Shown here: piece after piece, positions 52,271-61,405 of the stretch
Layout of the letters: the number at the start of each line of letters is the position of its first letter
How positions within the stretch are numbered: the stretch's first letter is position 1
Origin: Deltaproteobacteria bacterium
GTDB taxonomy: Bacteria; Desulfobacterota; Binatia; UBA9968; JAJDTQ01
Reading direction: 5' to 3'
DNA: 64,000 nt
NCBI GenBank assembly: GCA_028818755.1
Contig: JAPPNF010000156.1
Location: 100,453 to 164,452 of the forward strand
Position numbers and translations under genes: made by a program
The notes under the pieces: generated by a model
Database searches by the model: none
What the model saw: only the letters and a program-made list of their open reading frames with translations
What the model was told of the DNA's origin: nothing

Positions 52271-52891
52271 ATGAAGGCGTTTCTGGTAGTTGTCGGCATC
52301 TTGGTGTTAGCGGGTACGGCCTGGGCGGATTACAAGGAGTGTCGGCAGGCGTACAGAGACAAGCAGTGGGATCAAGCGTTCGAGGCGTGCCATGCGGAGG
52401 CCGTGAACGCTGACAAGGGCGAAGGTGACAAGCGTGCCTTGCTTCGGGTGGCATATCTCTACCAGAATGGGCGAGGCACGGGCCGCGACTACAGCGAGGC
52501 TATGCGGTGGTTTCGCAAGGCGGCGGAACGGGGAAGCGGCCGAGCCATGTCGCAAATCGGGTATCTCTACAACAAGGGATGGGGGGTTACTCGAGACGAG
52601 GAAGCGGCGCTACGTTGGTACAAGAAGTCTGCCGAGAGGGGGCATTACTTGGGCCAGTACAACTACGGCATCAACTTGGTGGGCAGAGCTGTTCGGGGTC
52701 TTGGGACGCAAAACGACGTGGTGACCGGCTACATGTACCTGATCTTGTCCAAGGAGCAGAACAAGGGCTCCGTCCGGTTCCGCGAGGAAGCAGTAGGCCA
52801 CTGGATGGGCGTCGCGGAAAACCATCTCACGTACAGCGAGATCGATGAAGCCAAGCGCCGGGCGCGGAAGTGGAAGAAGGTCACCAAGTAG
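52271..52891 (+). CDS. Sel1-like repeat protein (secreted)
   Basis: Signal peptide; LYQNGRGTGRDYSEAMRWFRKAAERGSGRAMSQIGYLYNKGWGVTRDEEAALRWYKKSAERGH. Confidence 0.88.
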   Translation: MKAFLVVVGILVLAGTAWADYKECRQAYRDKQWDQAFEACHAEAVNADKGEGDKRALLRVAYLYQNGRGTGRDYSEAMRWFRKAAERGSGRAMSQIGYLYNKGWGVTRDEEAALRWYKKSAERGHYLGQYNYGINLVGRAVRGLGTQNDVVTGYMYLILSKEQNKGSVRFREEAVGHWMGVAENHLTYSEIDEAKRRARKWKKVTK

Positions 52892-52990
52892 CTTGAGATG
52901 TACCCCCGATGGTCGGCTCGACGATCCTCTTCACGGCCGTTCTTCGGGCCGCTACCGGGGGCCTCTTGTCGGTTCGCGTTCCACGATCGT

Positions 52991-53569
52991 CTACAGTGGT
53001 TTTCCGATTTCCGCTTCGAGATACTCGAGGGCCATGCGCGCGGGCAGATAGTCGGGATCGTGCCGCAGGGCCTCCTCGAAGGAACGCTTCGCCGCGTGAT
53101 AGTTCTCCTGCTTCAGACGCACGTGACCGAGATTGAAATGCGCGAACTGATAGCAACAGTAGCGCTTGGCGGCTATCGCCTTCTCGAACCACGGGACTGC
53201 CTCGTCCGGGCGGCCAAGCTCCATCAGGTACACCCCGATATCGTTGTAGGGATTGCCATAGTCCGGATCGAGGGCGATAGCCTTCTTGCATTCGGCAAGG
53301 GCTTCTTCGAGATGCCCGAGCATGCTGAGAGACCAGCCCAGAAAGGTGTGCCCCTCGGCCGTGGGTAGAATCTCGATGGACTCGCGGAAACTGTCGACGG
53401 CGGCCTGGTATCGGCCGTTGAGATGCAACAGGTAGCCTTGCTGCCAAAGGGCGTAGGCGCGCATCTGGTCGGAGATTTCCGACTGCTCGTCTGAACGTCC
53501 TTGATCCGCGGGCGTCAGCGACAGCGCCACCAGGAACACCGCGGCCAGGAATGGGCGTGCCCCGATCAT
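52991..53569 (-). CDS. TPR repeat protein
   Basis: Signal peptide; YLLHLNGRYQAAVDSFRESIEILPTAEGHTFLGWSLSMLGHLEEALAECKKAIALDPDYGNPYNDIGVYLMELGRPDEAVPWFEKAI. Confidence 0.88.
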   Translation of the reverse strand: MIGARPFLAAVFLVALSLTPADQGRSDEQSEISDQMRAYALWQQGYLLHLNGRYQAAVDSFRESIEILPTAEGHTFLGWSLSMLGHLEEALAECKKAIALDPDYGNPYNDIGVYLMELGRPDEAVPWFEKAIAAKRYCCYQFAHFNLGHVRLKQENYHAAKRSFEEALRHDPDYLPARMALEYLEAEIGKPL

Positions 53570-53594
53570 GGGCGCACCTCCGTCGGAAAAGTCT

Positions 53595-54413
53595 CTACCC
53601 GCTGAGAAAATTTGCTACCAGCGCCGCGGTCGCCTCCGGCTGTTCCGCTTGGGGGCTGTGGCCGGCGCCCTTCACCAGTCTTACGCCGTTGGAGTTGGGA
53701 ATGCCGGCGGCGTAGGCTTCGCCGTGGGCCGGCGGCACCATGTTGTCGGACTCGCCCCACACCACCAGGGTCGGCGCCGAGATGCGGCGCAAGCGGCTCC
53801 TGAGCGAGCGGTTGTAGAAGTAGGGCGGGTTGAAGCCGAACCGGTTGGTGAAGCGCAGCATCTGGTAGCGCCGCAGTTCGTCCTCGATGTTCTCGGCCCG
53901 GCCGTTGGGGAACAGCGCGTGTCCCGCCGGTGTCTCGTCACTCTCGAACAGCATGGCGCGCAACTCGGAGTAGTCGGTGCCGCGCACCGGGTGGGACATC
54001 ATGAAGATGTCGCCGATGGGAGCACCGGGCACGAACAGGCCCGACGCGTCGATGAGCACCAACCGGCGGACCTTCTCGGGGTGCCGCGCCGCAAGCTCGG
54101 CGGCCGCCCATCCTCCGACACAGGCTCCGACCAGGTCGAAGCGCTCCAGGCCGAGGGCGTCGATGACCTCGAGGTAGTGGAACACCAGGTCCTCGGCCGA
54201 CTCCAGGTACTCGATCTCGTCGGATGCGGCGCACCCCGGGTGAGCCGGGGCGAACAGCCGGCAGCATTCAATGAGCTTCTCGTGGAACGACAACCAGCCT
54301 TCCGTGACGCCGTGGACGTCGGCGAAACCGTGCAGGTAGAGGGTGGGATCGCCGGAACCGTCCTCCAGCACCGACACCTTCCGGCCGTTGATATCGAGGG
54401 TTCGCCCGCTCAT
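53595..54413 (-). CDS. Alpha/beta hydrolase
   Basis: LYLHGFADVHG, LVGACVGGWAAAELAARHPEKVRRLVLIDASG, GAGHSPQAEQPE; start ATG at 54413. Confidence 0.88.
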   Translation of the reverse strand: MSGRTLDINGRKVSVLEDGSGDPTLYLHGFADVHGVTEGWLSFHEKLIECCRLFAPAHPGCAASDEIEYLESAEDLVFHYLEVIDALGLERFDLVGACVGGWAAAELAARHPEKVRRLVLIDASGLFVPGAPIGDIFMMSHPVRGTDYSELRAMLFESDETPAGHALFPNGRAENIEDELRRYQMLRFTNRFGFNPPYFYNRSLRSRLRRISAPTLVVWGESDNMVPPAHGEAYAAGIPNSNGVRLVKGAGHSPQAEQPEATAALVANFLSG

Positions 54414-55666
54414 GCGACCGCTCCGGCCGCAAGAGTCTCTTCCATCCCGGGGTAGGCCTTGGCGAACACCCGCGCGGAGTCGTCCCGCAAGGCCGGCGCC
54501 ACCTCGGTGGCGAACAGGCGCTGGCTCTTCAGCGCCAGCTCTCCGGGCATGTTGCCGAGGTGGAACTGGATCAGCAGGTTGCCCACCTGCGACTTCTCGA
54601 TGAGGCTCAGGATCTTCCGGTGCACGGTCTCGGGACTCCCCACGACAATGGACTGGGCCTTGTCGAGCTCGTCCCAGTCGTTGACGTCCCCCAGCATGGA
54701 GCGTTCCGGATCGGAGTGCTTCAGGAACTCCTTCCAGGCGGGCGCGGGGATGTAGGGCACGCCGGCGCCGAAGGTGAGCTGACGGCCTTCCTTGCGCAGG
54801 TGGCCCTTGAGGCAGTTGCGCAGGAAATACCACACGCCCTCCTCGCACTCCTCCTTGGCCTGGGCATCGGTCTCGCTGACATAGGCGGACATCAGGATGC
54901 CCATGCGGAACGGGTGGTAGGTGTCGCCGTGCTCTTCGAGTATCTGGGAGAACTGCTCGCGAGCCTTGTACGTCTCGCCGCCGTGGCTCCGGGACGACAG
55001 GAAGTAGCAGTAGCCGCGCTTGGCCACCTCCACCAGCGTCGACGCGCTCCGGGAGCCCGGCACCCAGATGGGAGGATGGGGCTTTTGGGTGGGTTTCGGC
55101 CACGGGTTGACGTAGCGCAACGGATAGTAGTGGCCCTCGTGGTTGAAGGGGCCGTCGTCGGTCCAGGAGCGCACGACGAGGTCCACCGCTTCCCAGAAAC
55201 GCTCCCGCGACGTCACCGAAGGGATGTCGTAGTTGTAGTTCTCGGGTCCGCCGCCGGGCGCGAACCCGGCAATGACGCGCCCGTTGCTCATGTTGTCGAG
55301 CATGGCGTACTCTTCGGCCACCCGGAGCGGGTTGATGTGGAGCGGCAGCAGGTTGCCGAGCACGACGATCTTGGCCTTGCTCGAGCGTTGCGTCAGAGCC
55401 GCCGCGATGAGGTTCGGCGAGGGCATGAGCCCGTAGATGTTCTGGTGATGCTCGTTCAGCACCAGGCCGTCGAAGCCCAGTTCGTCGGCGTAGGCGAGCT
55501 GGTCGATGTATTCCTGGAAAAGGCCGTGGGACTTCTCCGAGTCCCACAGGCTGTTGGGAACCGTGACCCAGCCGGTGTCGTACTTCTCGTCGAAGTCCTT
55601 GGGCAGGTGGGGGTACGCCATGAAATGCCAACAGAATAGCTGTACTGGGTGCATGCTCCCTCCCAA
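54410..55666 (-). CDS. LLM class flavin-dependent oxidoreductase
   Basis: QLAYADELGFDGLVLNEHHQNIYGLMPSPNLIAAALTQRSSKAKIVVLGNLLPLHINPLRVAEEYAMLDNMSNGRVIAGFAPG. Confidence 0.93.
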   Translation of the reverse strand: MGGSMHPVQLFCWHFMAYPHLPKDFDEKYDTGWVTVPNSLWDSEKSHGLFQEYIDQLAYADELGFDGLVLNEHHQNIYGLMPSPNLIAAALTQRSSKAKIVVLGNLLPLHINPLRVAEEYAMLDNMSNGRVIAGFAPGGGPENYNYDIPSVTSRERFWEAVDLVVRSWTDDGPFNHEGHYYPLRYVNPWPKPTQKPHPPIWVPGSRSASTLVEVAKRGYCYFLSSRSHGGETYKAREQFSQILEEHGDTYHPFRMGILMSAYVSETDAQAKEECEEGVWYFLRNCLKGHLRKEGRQLTFGAGVPYIPAPAWKEFLKHSDPERSMLGDVNDWDELDKAQSIVVGSPETVHRKILSLIEKSQVGNLLIQFHLGNMPGELALKSQRLFATEVAPALRDDSARVFAKAYPGMEETLAAGAVA

Positions 55667-55728
55667 TGTGAGACGGCGGCCGGCCGGTTTGCGAAAAACC
55701 CCTTAGCCCACGGTCCAGGGGCTGTCAA

Positions 55729-56316
55729 TCAGGTGAAGCTCCGGGACCGCGCCCTTCTCCTGAGGCGGACTCGCGTCCATCCCATCAACCAGCCGATGAG
55801 CAGGACCCCCGCGCCGGCCACGAACCACAACAGCCGCATGTCCCGCTGGAGGTCGGTGCTTTCCTGCTGGAGCCGCCGGAGTTGGCGTTTGTCGCTCTGG
55901 TTGTCCTTGGTGAGTTTGTCGTTGGCGGCCATGAGCTGCAGGTTCTCGCCTCGAAGCTGTTCGAGTTCCGCTGCCTGGGCTTCGACCTTGGCGGTCAGGT
56001 CCTCGATCTGGCGCTCGGGCGGCGGCTCATTCGTCAGGAAGCTCTTGAGCACGTAACCCTGCCGGCCGTCCGGCAGTGACACCAGGTTGTAGTCGCCCTC
56101 CTGTCCCAGGACCTGCATCTCGTTGCCGGTCCTCAGCACCGCGATGATTCTGTGCTCGACGCTCGGTCCCGTGCGCAGCATGAGCTCGCGGTGGCCGCTG
56201 ACGTAGAAAGTCTCGGCGTGCGAGAATGCGCCCGACAAGAGCACGATCAAACCGACGATCCATGCCGGACGGGCCGTGCGGCGGTTCCGCCGCGGTCTAC
56301 GGTATTCACGATTCAT
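55729..56316 (-). CDS. SH3 domain membrane-anchored protein
   Basis: Signal peptide, ETFYVSGHRELMLRTGPSVEHRIIAVLRTGNEMQVLGQEGDYNLVSLPDGRQGYVLKSFL, coiled coil, C-terminal TM; start ATG at 56316. Confidence 0.85.
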   Translation of the reverse strand: MNREYRRPRRNRRTARPAWIVGLIVLLSGAFSHAETFYVSGHRELMLRTGPSVEHRIIAVLRTGNEMQVLGQEGDYNLVSLPDGRQGYVLKSFLTNEPPPERQIEDLTAKVEAQAAELEQLRGENLQLMAANDKLTKDNQSDKRQLRRLQQESTDLQRDMRLLWFVAGAGVLLIGWLMGWTRVRLRRRARSRSFT

Positions 56317-56321
56317 CAGGA

Positions 56322-57185
56322 TCAAAGACAACCCATCTGCGACAGCACGGTGCGTGCCATCAAGCTGCCCCTTTCCCCCAGTTGACCGGACACCGAGAAG
56401 TGGTGGGTCCCGGGCACCTCCATGTAGCTGCAGTCCAGGCCCCGCTCCTGGCAAAGGGCGAAGAAGTCCCTGGACATGCCGATCCAGCCGCGGGTCTCCG
56501 CCCCGCCCACCGCCACCACGAACGGGGTCCGGTCCAGGGGAGGGTGGAGCATGGCGCTGATCTCCCGCGCTGAATCGGGCGTCAGGCGGATGTCCTCGTT
56601 GGACGAGACGTAGAAGACCGGGTCGGGGTCATACACTCCGGTGATGGCCACGGCGGCCTTGATGATGTCCTCGGGCAGACCGTCCTCTTCCCAGCGGTGG
56701 CTCAAGGCCCTGGCCGTCAGGTGGCCGCCGGCGGAGGAGCCGGACAGGTAGATCCGCTGCGGGTCGCCGCCGTACTCGGCGATGTTGCGGTAGACCCACG
56801 CGATGCCCTCCCGGGTCTCGCGCATGATGTCGGGCACCGTAACCTGCGGGCAGAGGTCGTACTCCAGCAGCACCATGGTGGCGCCGGCCTCGACGAAGGG
56901 TTCGGAAATGAAGCTGTAGGCATCCTTGCTGCCGCCGCGCCAGTAGCCGCCGTGGATGTAGATCTGCACGGGCGCACCGGACTGCTCGGCGGGGAAGATG
57001 TCCAGGGTCATCCGCGGTCCGTCGCCGTAGCGCACGTCGCGATGATGCTTCAGCTTGGCGCGAGTCGCCTCGCTGGCCTTCTCCCGCTCCTCGGTCAACT
57101 GCGGATATTCGGTGACGGTGGTGCGGGGATTGAACTGATACTCCATCTCCTCGCGCTTGAAGTCCTTGTATACGGTTTCCGCCAT
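56322..57185 (-). CDS. Alpha/beta hydrolase (carboxylesterase / arylformamidase-like)
   Basis: VQIYIHGGYWRGGSKDAY; IYLSGSSAGGHLTARAL; PGTHHFSV. Confidence 0.88.
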   Translation of the reverse strand: MAETVYKDFKREEMEYQFNPRTTVTEYPQLTEEREKASEATRAKLKHHRDVRYGDGPRMTLDIFPAEQSGAPVQIYIHGGYWRGGSKDAYSFISEPFVEAGATMVLLEYDLCPQVTVPDIMRETREGIAWVYRNIAEYGGDPQRIYLSGSSAGGHLTARALSHRWEEDGLPEDIIKAAVAITGVYDPDPVFYVSSNEDIRLTPDSAREISAMLHPPLDRTPFVVAVGGAETRGWIGMSRDFFALCQERGLDCSYMEVPGTHHFSVSGQLGERGSLMARTVLSQMGCL

Positions 57186-57375
57186 GCGCTCTCCTCCCTG
57201 GTGTCGGGCGCGAGCCCTTGCCGAACCCCGGCGGCGCGCCCGCTGCCGGCTCGAACGATCGCTGGATTGTGTCCGTGCAGACCTTGTAGCAGATCCGGTC
57301 AGGTGAAGCGAGAAGATTTCCGCGAACCGGAGCATCCCTTGCCACCGGACGGAACATGCCGTAAGGAATTGCGGC

Positions 57376-58701
57376 ATGGACATGTCGAGCTACGCGGAAC
57401 GGCGTGAAGCCTTCGTCAAGGCCATGGGCGAAGGGGTGGCCATCATCCCGGCCGCGCCCCAGTCCACCCGCTCCAACGACGTCGAGTACCGGTACCGGCA
57501 GGACAACGATCTCCTCTACCTGACCGGCTTTCCCGAACCCAGCTGCGTTTGTGTGCTGTCGCCGGGGCACGACTCCGAGCGTTTCATCCTCTTCGTGCAG
57601 CCGCGGGACCGCGAGAAGGAGACCTGGACCGGAAAGCGCTACGGCGTCGACGGCGCCCGGGAGGTGTTCGGAGCGGACGCGGCCTATACCATCGACCAGG
57701 TGCGGGACGTCCTGCCGGCGCATCTGGCCGAGACCGCCGCGGTCCACTTCGCGCCGGGCCGGGACGAGCGCATGAACACCCTGATCCAGGGTTTGATCGA
57801 CGGCAGCCGGTCGGGGCGCGCCCGCACCGGCCGGGGCGTGGTGTCGCTGGTGGATCCGGGCGCGATTCTCCACGAAATGCGCCTTCACAAGTCAACCGCG
57901 GAACTCGATCTGATGCGCAAAGCGGTGGCCGCCTCTGCCCGGGCCCATGCGGCGGCCATACGCGAGGTCCGCGACGGAAGCCTCGAGTACGAGTTGGAGG
58001 CGCTGCTGGAGTACCACTTCCGCGCCGCCGGCGGGTCGGGCCCGGCCTATCCGTCCATCGTCGCCTCCGGCGCCAACGCGACGATCCTTCACTACACGCA
58101 GAACGACCGCCGCATGCGGGACGGCGATCTGGTGCTCATCGACGCCGGCGCGGAGTTCGACGGCTACTGCTCGGACGTAACGCGCACGTTCCCTGTCGGG
58201 GCGGGCTACTCACCGCCCCAGCGGCGCATCTACGAAATCGTCCTGCGGGCGCAGAAGGAAGCCATCGCCACGGTTCGTCCCGGCGTCTCCATGGAGGACA
58301 TCCACCACCGGGCCACCGAGGTGTTGGTGGACGGTTTGCTCGAACTGGGTCTTCTGTCAGGGGAGGCCGGGGAGCTCATCGAGAAGGGAGCGCACACCCG
58401 GTTCTACATGCACCGCACCGGCCACTGGCTGGGCCTGGACGTGCACGACGTGGGACGCTACCGGATGGACGGCGCCTCACGTCCTCTGGAGCCCGGAATG
58501 GTCCTCACCGTGGAGCCGGGCCTCTATATCGCTGAAGACCTGGAGGACGTGAGCGGCGAATATCTCGGAATCGGCGTCCGCATCGAGGATGACGTCCTGG
58601 TGACCGAAGCCGGGCACGAGGTCCTGTCCGCCGCCATCCTCAAGGAAGTCGACGACATCGAAGCTATCCGCAGGGAGGCGCTGGCGGCCGTATCGGCCTG
58701 A
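57376..58701 (+). CDS. pepP: Xaa-Pro aminopeptidase (aminopeptidase P family)
   Basis: YRYRQDNDLLYLTGFPEPSCV; LVLIDAGAEFDGYCSDVTRTFPVGAGYSPPQRRIYEIVL; MHRTGHWLGLDVHDVG; VLTVEPGLY. Confidence 0.93.
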   Translation: MDMSSYAERREAFVKAMGEGVAIIPAAPQSTRSNDVEYRYRQDNDLLYLTGFPEPSCVCVLSPGHDSERFILFVQPRDREKETWTGKRYGVDGAREVFGADAAYTIDQVRDVLPAHLAETAAVHFAPGRDERMNTLIQGLIDGSRSGRARTGRGVVSLVDPGAILHEMRLHKSTAELDLMRKAVAASARAHAAAIREVRDGSLEYELEALLEYHFRAAGGSGPAYPSIVASGANATILHYTQNDRRMRDGDLVLIDAGAEFDGYCSDVTRTFPVGAGYSPPQRRIYEIVLRAQKEAIATVRPGVSMEDIHHRATEVLVDGLLELGLLSGEAGELIEKGAHTRFYMHRTGHWLGLDVHDVGRYRMDGASRPLEPGMVLTVEPGLYIAEDLEDVSGEYLGIGVRIEDDVLVTEAGHEVLSAAILKEVDDIEAIRREALAAVSA

Positions 58702-58746
58702 CGGAGGGGCCGGTAGACGCGCTTCGAGCCCCCGTGGCCTCCCCGC

Positions 58747-58932
58747 TCACTCGCAGCCGAGGCAGCGGATGGTCTCGAAGATCACGTTCTCGTCACCCGC
58801 TGTACGGGCGTGGTCCAGCACCACGCGAAGGGCCTTGGAGGGGTCCGGAAGCTGGTACTTCGCGGCCATCTCCTGCAGCCATTCCTGCTGCACCCGCTCG
58901 ATCTCCAGGCTCGCGTTGATCTTGTCCTTCAT
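58747..58932 (-). CDS. Small hypothetical protein (61 aa) with C-terminal CLGCE
   Basis: MKDKINASLEIERVQQEWLQEMAAKYQLPDPSKALRVVLDHARTAGDENVIFETIRCLGCE. Confidence 0.6.
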   Translation of the reverse strand: MKDKINASLEIERVQQEWLQEMAAKYQLPDPSKALRVVLDHARTAGDENVIFETIRCLGCE

Positions 58933-58970
58933 TGAATGCTCCTTCCTTGTTTCCGACTCCCCGGCGCCGG

Positions 58971-61187
58971 CTACCCGGCCGCCCAACGGCCAAGCTCCTC
59001 CACCAGGGTCATCCGTGGGTCGCGACGCCACTGCCCGCAGAGCCATGCCAGCGCGGGTTTCAGCGCCGGCAGAGGGTCCGCGGCCGGGGTCATCGCCGCC
59101 GCGTCCCGGCGCAGCCACTGCAACAGTTCGTCCATGCCGGCGAACCTTCCGCTGCCCATTGCTTCCCGCAGGCGCGGCACCGTTTCCGTGGCGAAACGTT
59201 GCTTGTTTTCCAGGTCGATGATGTCCGGGAGCAGCAGCGCGGATTCGTCGAGCGAGACGTCGATGCGTGCGAGCAACTCGTTGTAGAGGGACCGCGCCAC
59301 CCGCTCCGCCTTGCCCCGCACCCGTTCAAGCAGGTCGGTCCCGGCGGCGTCAAGGGGCTCGCCGTCCGGCAACAGTTGGCAGTAAAGCTTCAGCTTGGGT
59401 TCGGTGCCGGACGGCCGCACGGTGATGACGAACTGGTCGGTGTGGGCCTGGAGCACGTTCCGCGGCAGCCGGTCGGTGTCGCTTGCGATGGGGCCGAAGC
59501 GCTCGGGGTCCCAGTAGTCCGTGAAACGGCGTACCGGCTGTCCGGCCAGCTCCGTGGGGGGCGCTTCCCGGAGGCTGGCCATGATCCGGTCCTTCTTTCG
59601 CGTTCCTTCGGCCCCTGCCAGCGTGATGCCGCGATTGACGTTGTCGTAACCTCCCAGCTCCCGGAGCATGTCGACGTAGTAGTCCAGCATGGTCCGGTCC
59701 TCGTCCAGCAGCCTCTGGTAGAGGGCCGCCAGGAACATGCAGGCAGGTGTCGCGTCCTTGTCGCGGATGGCGGGCGCCATGACCACGCCGTGGCTCTCCT
59801 CGGCGGCGAGCACCAGGTCGTGCGGCGAGCACGTGATTTCCTTGTAGCGGCCTGACCGCTCCAGGGTCTTGAGCACGTCCGCTACGTACTTGAACCCCAC
59901 CAGCAGGTCGTCGATCAGCCACGAGTCGCCGGCTTCGGCCACGACGCGTCCGAGCAGCCTGGTGGTGACGAGGGTCTCGATCACGAGACCCCGGCGGCGC
60001 GGCCCGTGGGGGTCCAGCATGAGGTGGTAGCCTAGGATGGCGGCGATCTGGTTGCCGTCGAAGTGGTACCAGGTCCCGTCCGCCAAGCGGGCTTCCAGGC
60101 CGATGCGGTCGGCGTCGGGATCGCTCGACAGCACGATGCCCGAGCCGTGGCGGCCGGCAAACTCACGGGCCGGCTCGGTGGCGTAGGGCACTTCCGGATT
60201 GGGGGCCCTGAAGGGAATCGCCGCGAAGCTGCCGTCCAGCCCCTGGTCCGGGGGAATCAGCAGCGAGAAACCGAGCCGCTCCAGCACCTCCTTCACGGTC
60301 TTCACCCCGCAGCCGCACAGCGGCGTGTAGCCTATCGGCGCTTCGGCCCTGGGAGGATAGAGGTTGCCGTAAAGCTCGACGTAGGTATCGACATAGGCGG
60401 CCGGCAGGTCCGGCGGCAACGGGCGGATCATGCCCGACCGAAGGCCTTCCTCGAAGGGGACGGTCCGCACCTCCGTGGCCCGCTCCATGGCGTCCACCAG
60501 CCGCTGGTCCTCCGGCGCGATGGGCTGGCTGCCGTAGGCGTCGTAGACCTTGATGCCGTTGTCGTCCGGCGGATTGTGGGATGCGGATACGTTGACGCCG
60601 CCCGCGGCGCCCAGTCGGACGATGAAGAACGACAGCTCCGGGGTGCTGGTCACCGCCCGGTCGTCTTCGGGGTCGGCCAGGTAGGCGGCGATGCCGTTGG
60701 CCGCGTAGATCTCGCACGCCAGCTTGGCCAGCGCCCGCGAGGAAACCCCCATCAGGGGGTGTCGCGGTCCGAGGAACCCGTACACGCCGGCGTTGTCGGT
60801 GAACACGCGCACGTCGTTGGCCACCACCACGCTCAAGGTGGCGTCGTGGGAGCGCTCCGTTGCGCCGAAGTTGCCGGAGGAGCTTCCGCGCAGGTAGTTG
60901 CAGTGCCCTTGGACGGTCATGGCGACGGTCGCGGGATTCATCCGGTTGGGGCCGTAGCCCACCGGACCGCGCCGGCCGCCGGTGCCGAAAGGCAGCACCT
61001 GGCGGAAGGCGTCGAACACCAGCGCCGCGCGGTCAGGCTCGAGGTGGTGGTCGAGGATCTCCGGCACGGCAAAGGGAATCTCGCCGCCGGCCCAGCGGCG
61101 AAGGCGTTCCGCGGCTTCGCCGCCTGCGGGGCCGTAACGTTCCATCAGCAGCGTGCACATCCGTTCCAGTCGTGCGAGGTCGGTCAT
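58971..61187 (-). CDS. Phospho-sugar mutase (alpha-D-phosphohexomutase superfamily)
   Basis: GVNVSASHNPPDDNGIKVY; VLSSDPDADRIGLEA; FVITVRPSGTEPKLKLYCQ; internal ATG at 61187 of ORF 58971..62912. Confidence 0.9.
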   Translation of the reverse strand: MTDLARLERMCTLLMERYGPAGGEAAERLRRWAGGEIPFAVPEILDHHLEPDRAALVFDAFRQVLPFGTGGRRGPVGYGPNRMNPATVAMTVQGHCNYLRGSSSGNFGATERSHDATLSVVVANDVRVFTDNAGVYGFLGPRHPLMGVSSRALAKLACEIYAANGIAAYLADPEDDRAVTSTPELSFFIVRLGAAGGVNVSASHNPPDDNGIKVYDAYGSQPIAPEDQRLVDAMERATEVRTVPFEEGLRSGMIRPLPPDLPAAYVDTYVELYGNLYPPRAEAPIGYTPLCGCGVKTVKEVLERLGFSLLIPPDQGLDGSFAAIPFRAPNPEVPYATEPAREFAGRHGSGIVLSSDPDADRIGLEARLADGTWYHFDGNQIAAILGYHLMLDPHGPRRRGLVIETLVTTRLLGRVVAEAGDSWLIDDLLVGFKYVADVLKTLERSGRYKEITCSPHDLVLAAEESHGVVMAPAIRDKDATPACMFLAALYQRLLDEDRTMLDYYVDMLRELGGYDNVNRGITLAGAEGTRKKDRIMASLREAPPTELAGQPVRRFTDYWDPERFGPIASDTDRLPRNVLQAHTDQFVITVRPSGTEPKLKLYCQLLPDGEPLDAAGTDLLERVRGKAERVARSLYNELLARIDVSLDESALLLPDIIDLENKQRFATETVPRLREAMGSGRFAGMDELLQWLRRDAAAMTPAADPLPALKPALAWLCGQWRRDPRMTLVEELGRWAAG

Positions 61188-61212
61188 GGCGTGCAGTCCG
61201 AGTGGGAATGGC

Positions 61213-61305
61213 GTCCTTCGACTTCGCTTCGCTACGCTCAGGACGAACGGGTTTGAATGCCCTGTTTCCGTTCGTCCTGAGCGTAGCGAAGCGAAGTCGA
61301 AGGAC
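61213..61305. repeat. Perfect 38-bp inverted repeat with 17-bp spacer (palindromic intergenic element)
   Basis: gtccttcgacttcgcttcgctacgctcaggacgaacgg (61213-61250) and its exact reverse complement (61268-61305). Confidence 0.9.
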
Positions 61306-61361
61306 ATCCAAGTCGAAAGACACTCAAATGGGTCGTACTCCGCGTTCACGGCCTCCCGGAC

Positions 61362-61388
61362 AAAAAAAGGGCGGCCCCGAGGCCGCCC
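61362..61388 (-). terminator. Rho-independent terminator downstream of the UbiD gene
   Basis: Minus strand GGGCGGCCTCGGGGCCGCCC followed by TTTTTTT; 18 nt after the UbiD stop. Confidence 0.85.
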
Positions 61389-61405
61389 TTTGCAGTCGGT
61401 ACGTG

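Noticed and set aside
54414-55631. N-terminal extension of ORF 53595..55631 suggesting a fused hydrolase
   Set aside because: Out-of-frame reading of the LLM oxidoreductase; the hydrolase has its own ATG at 54413.
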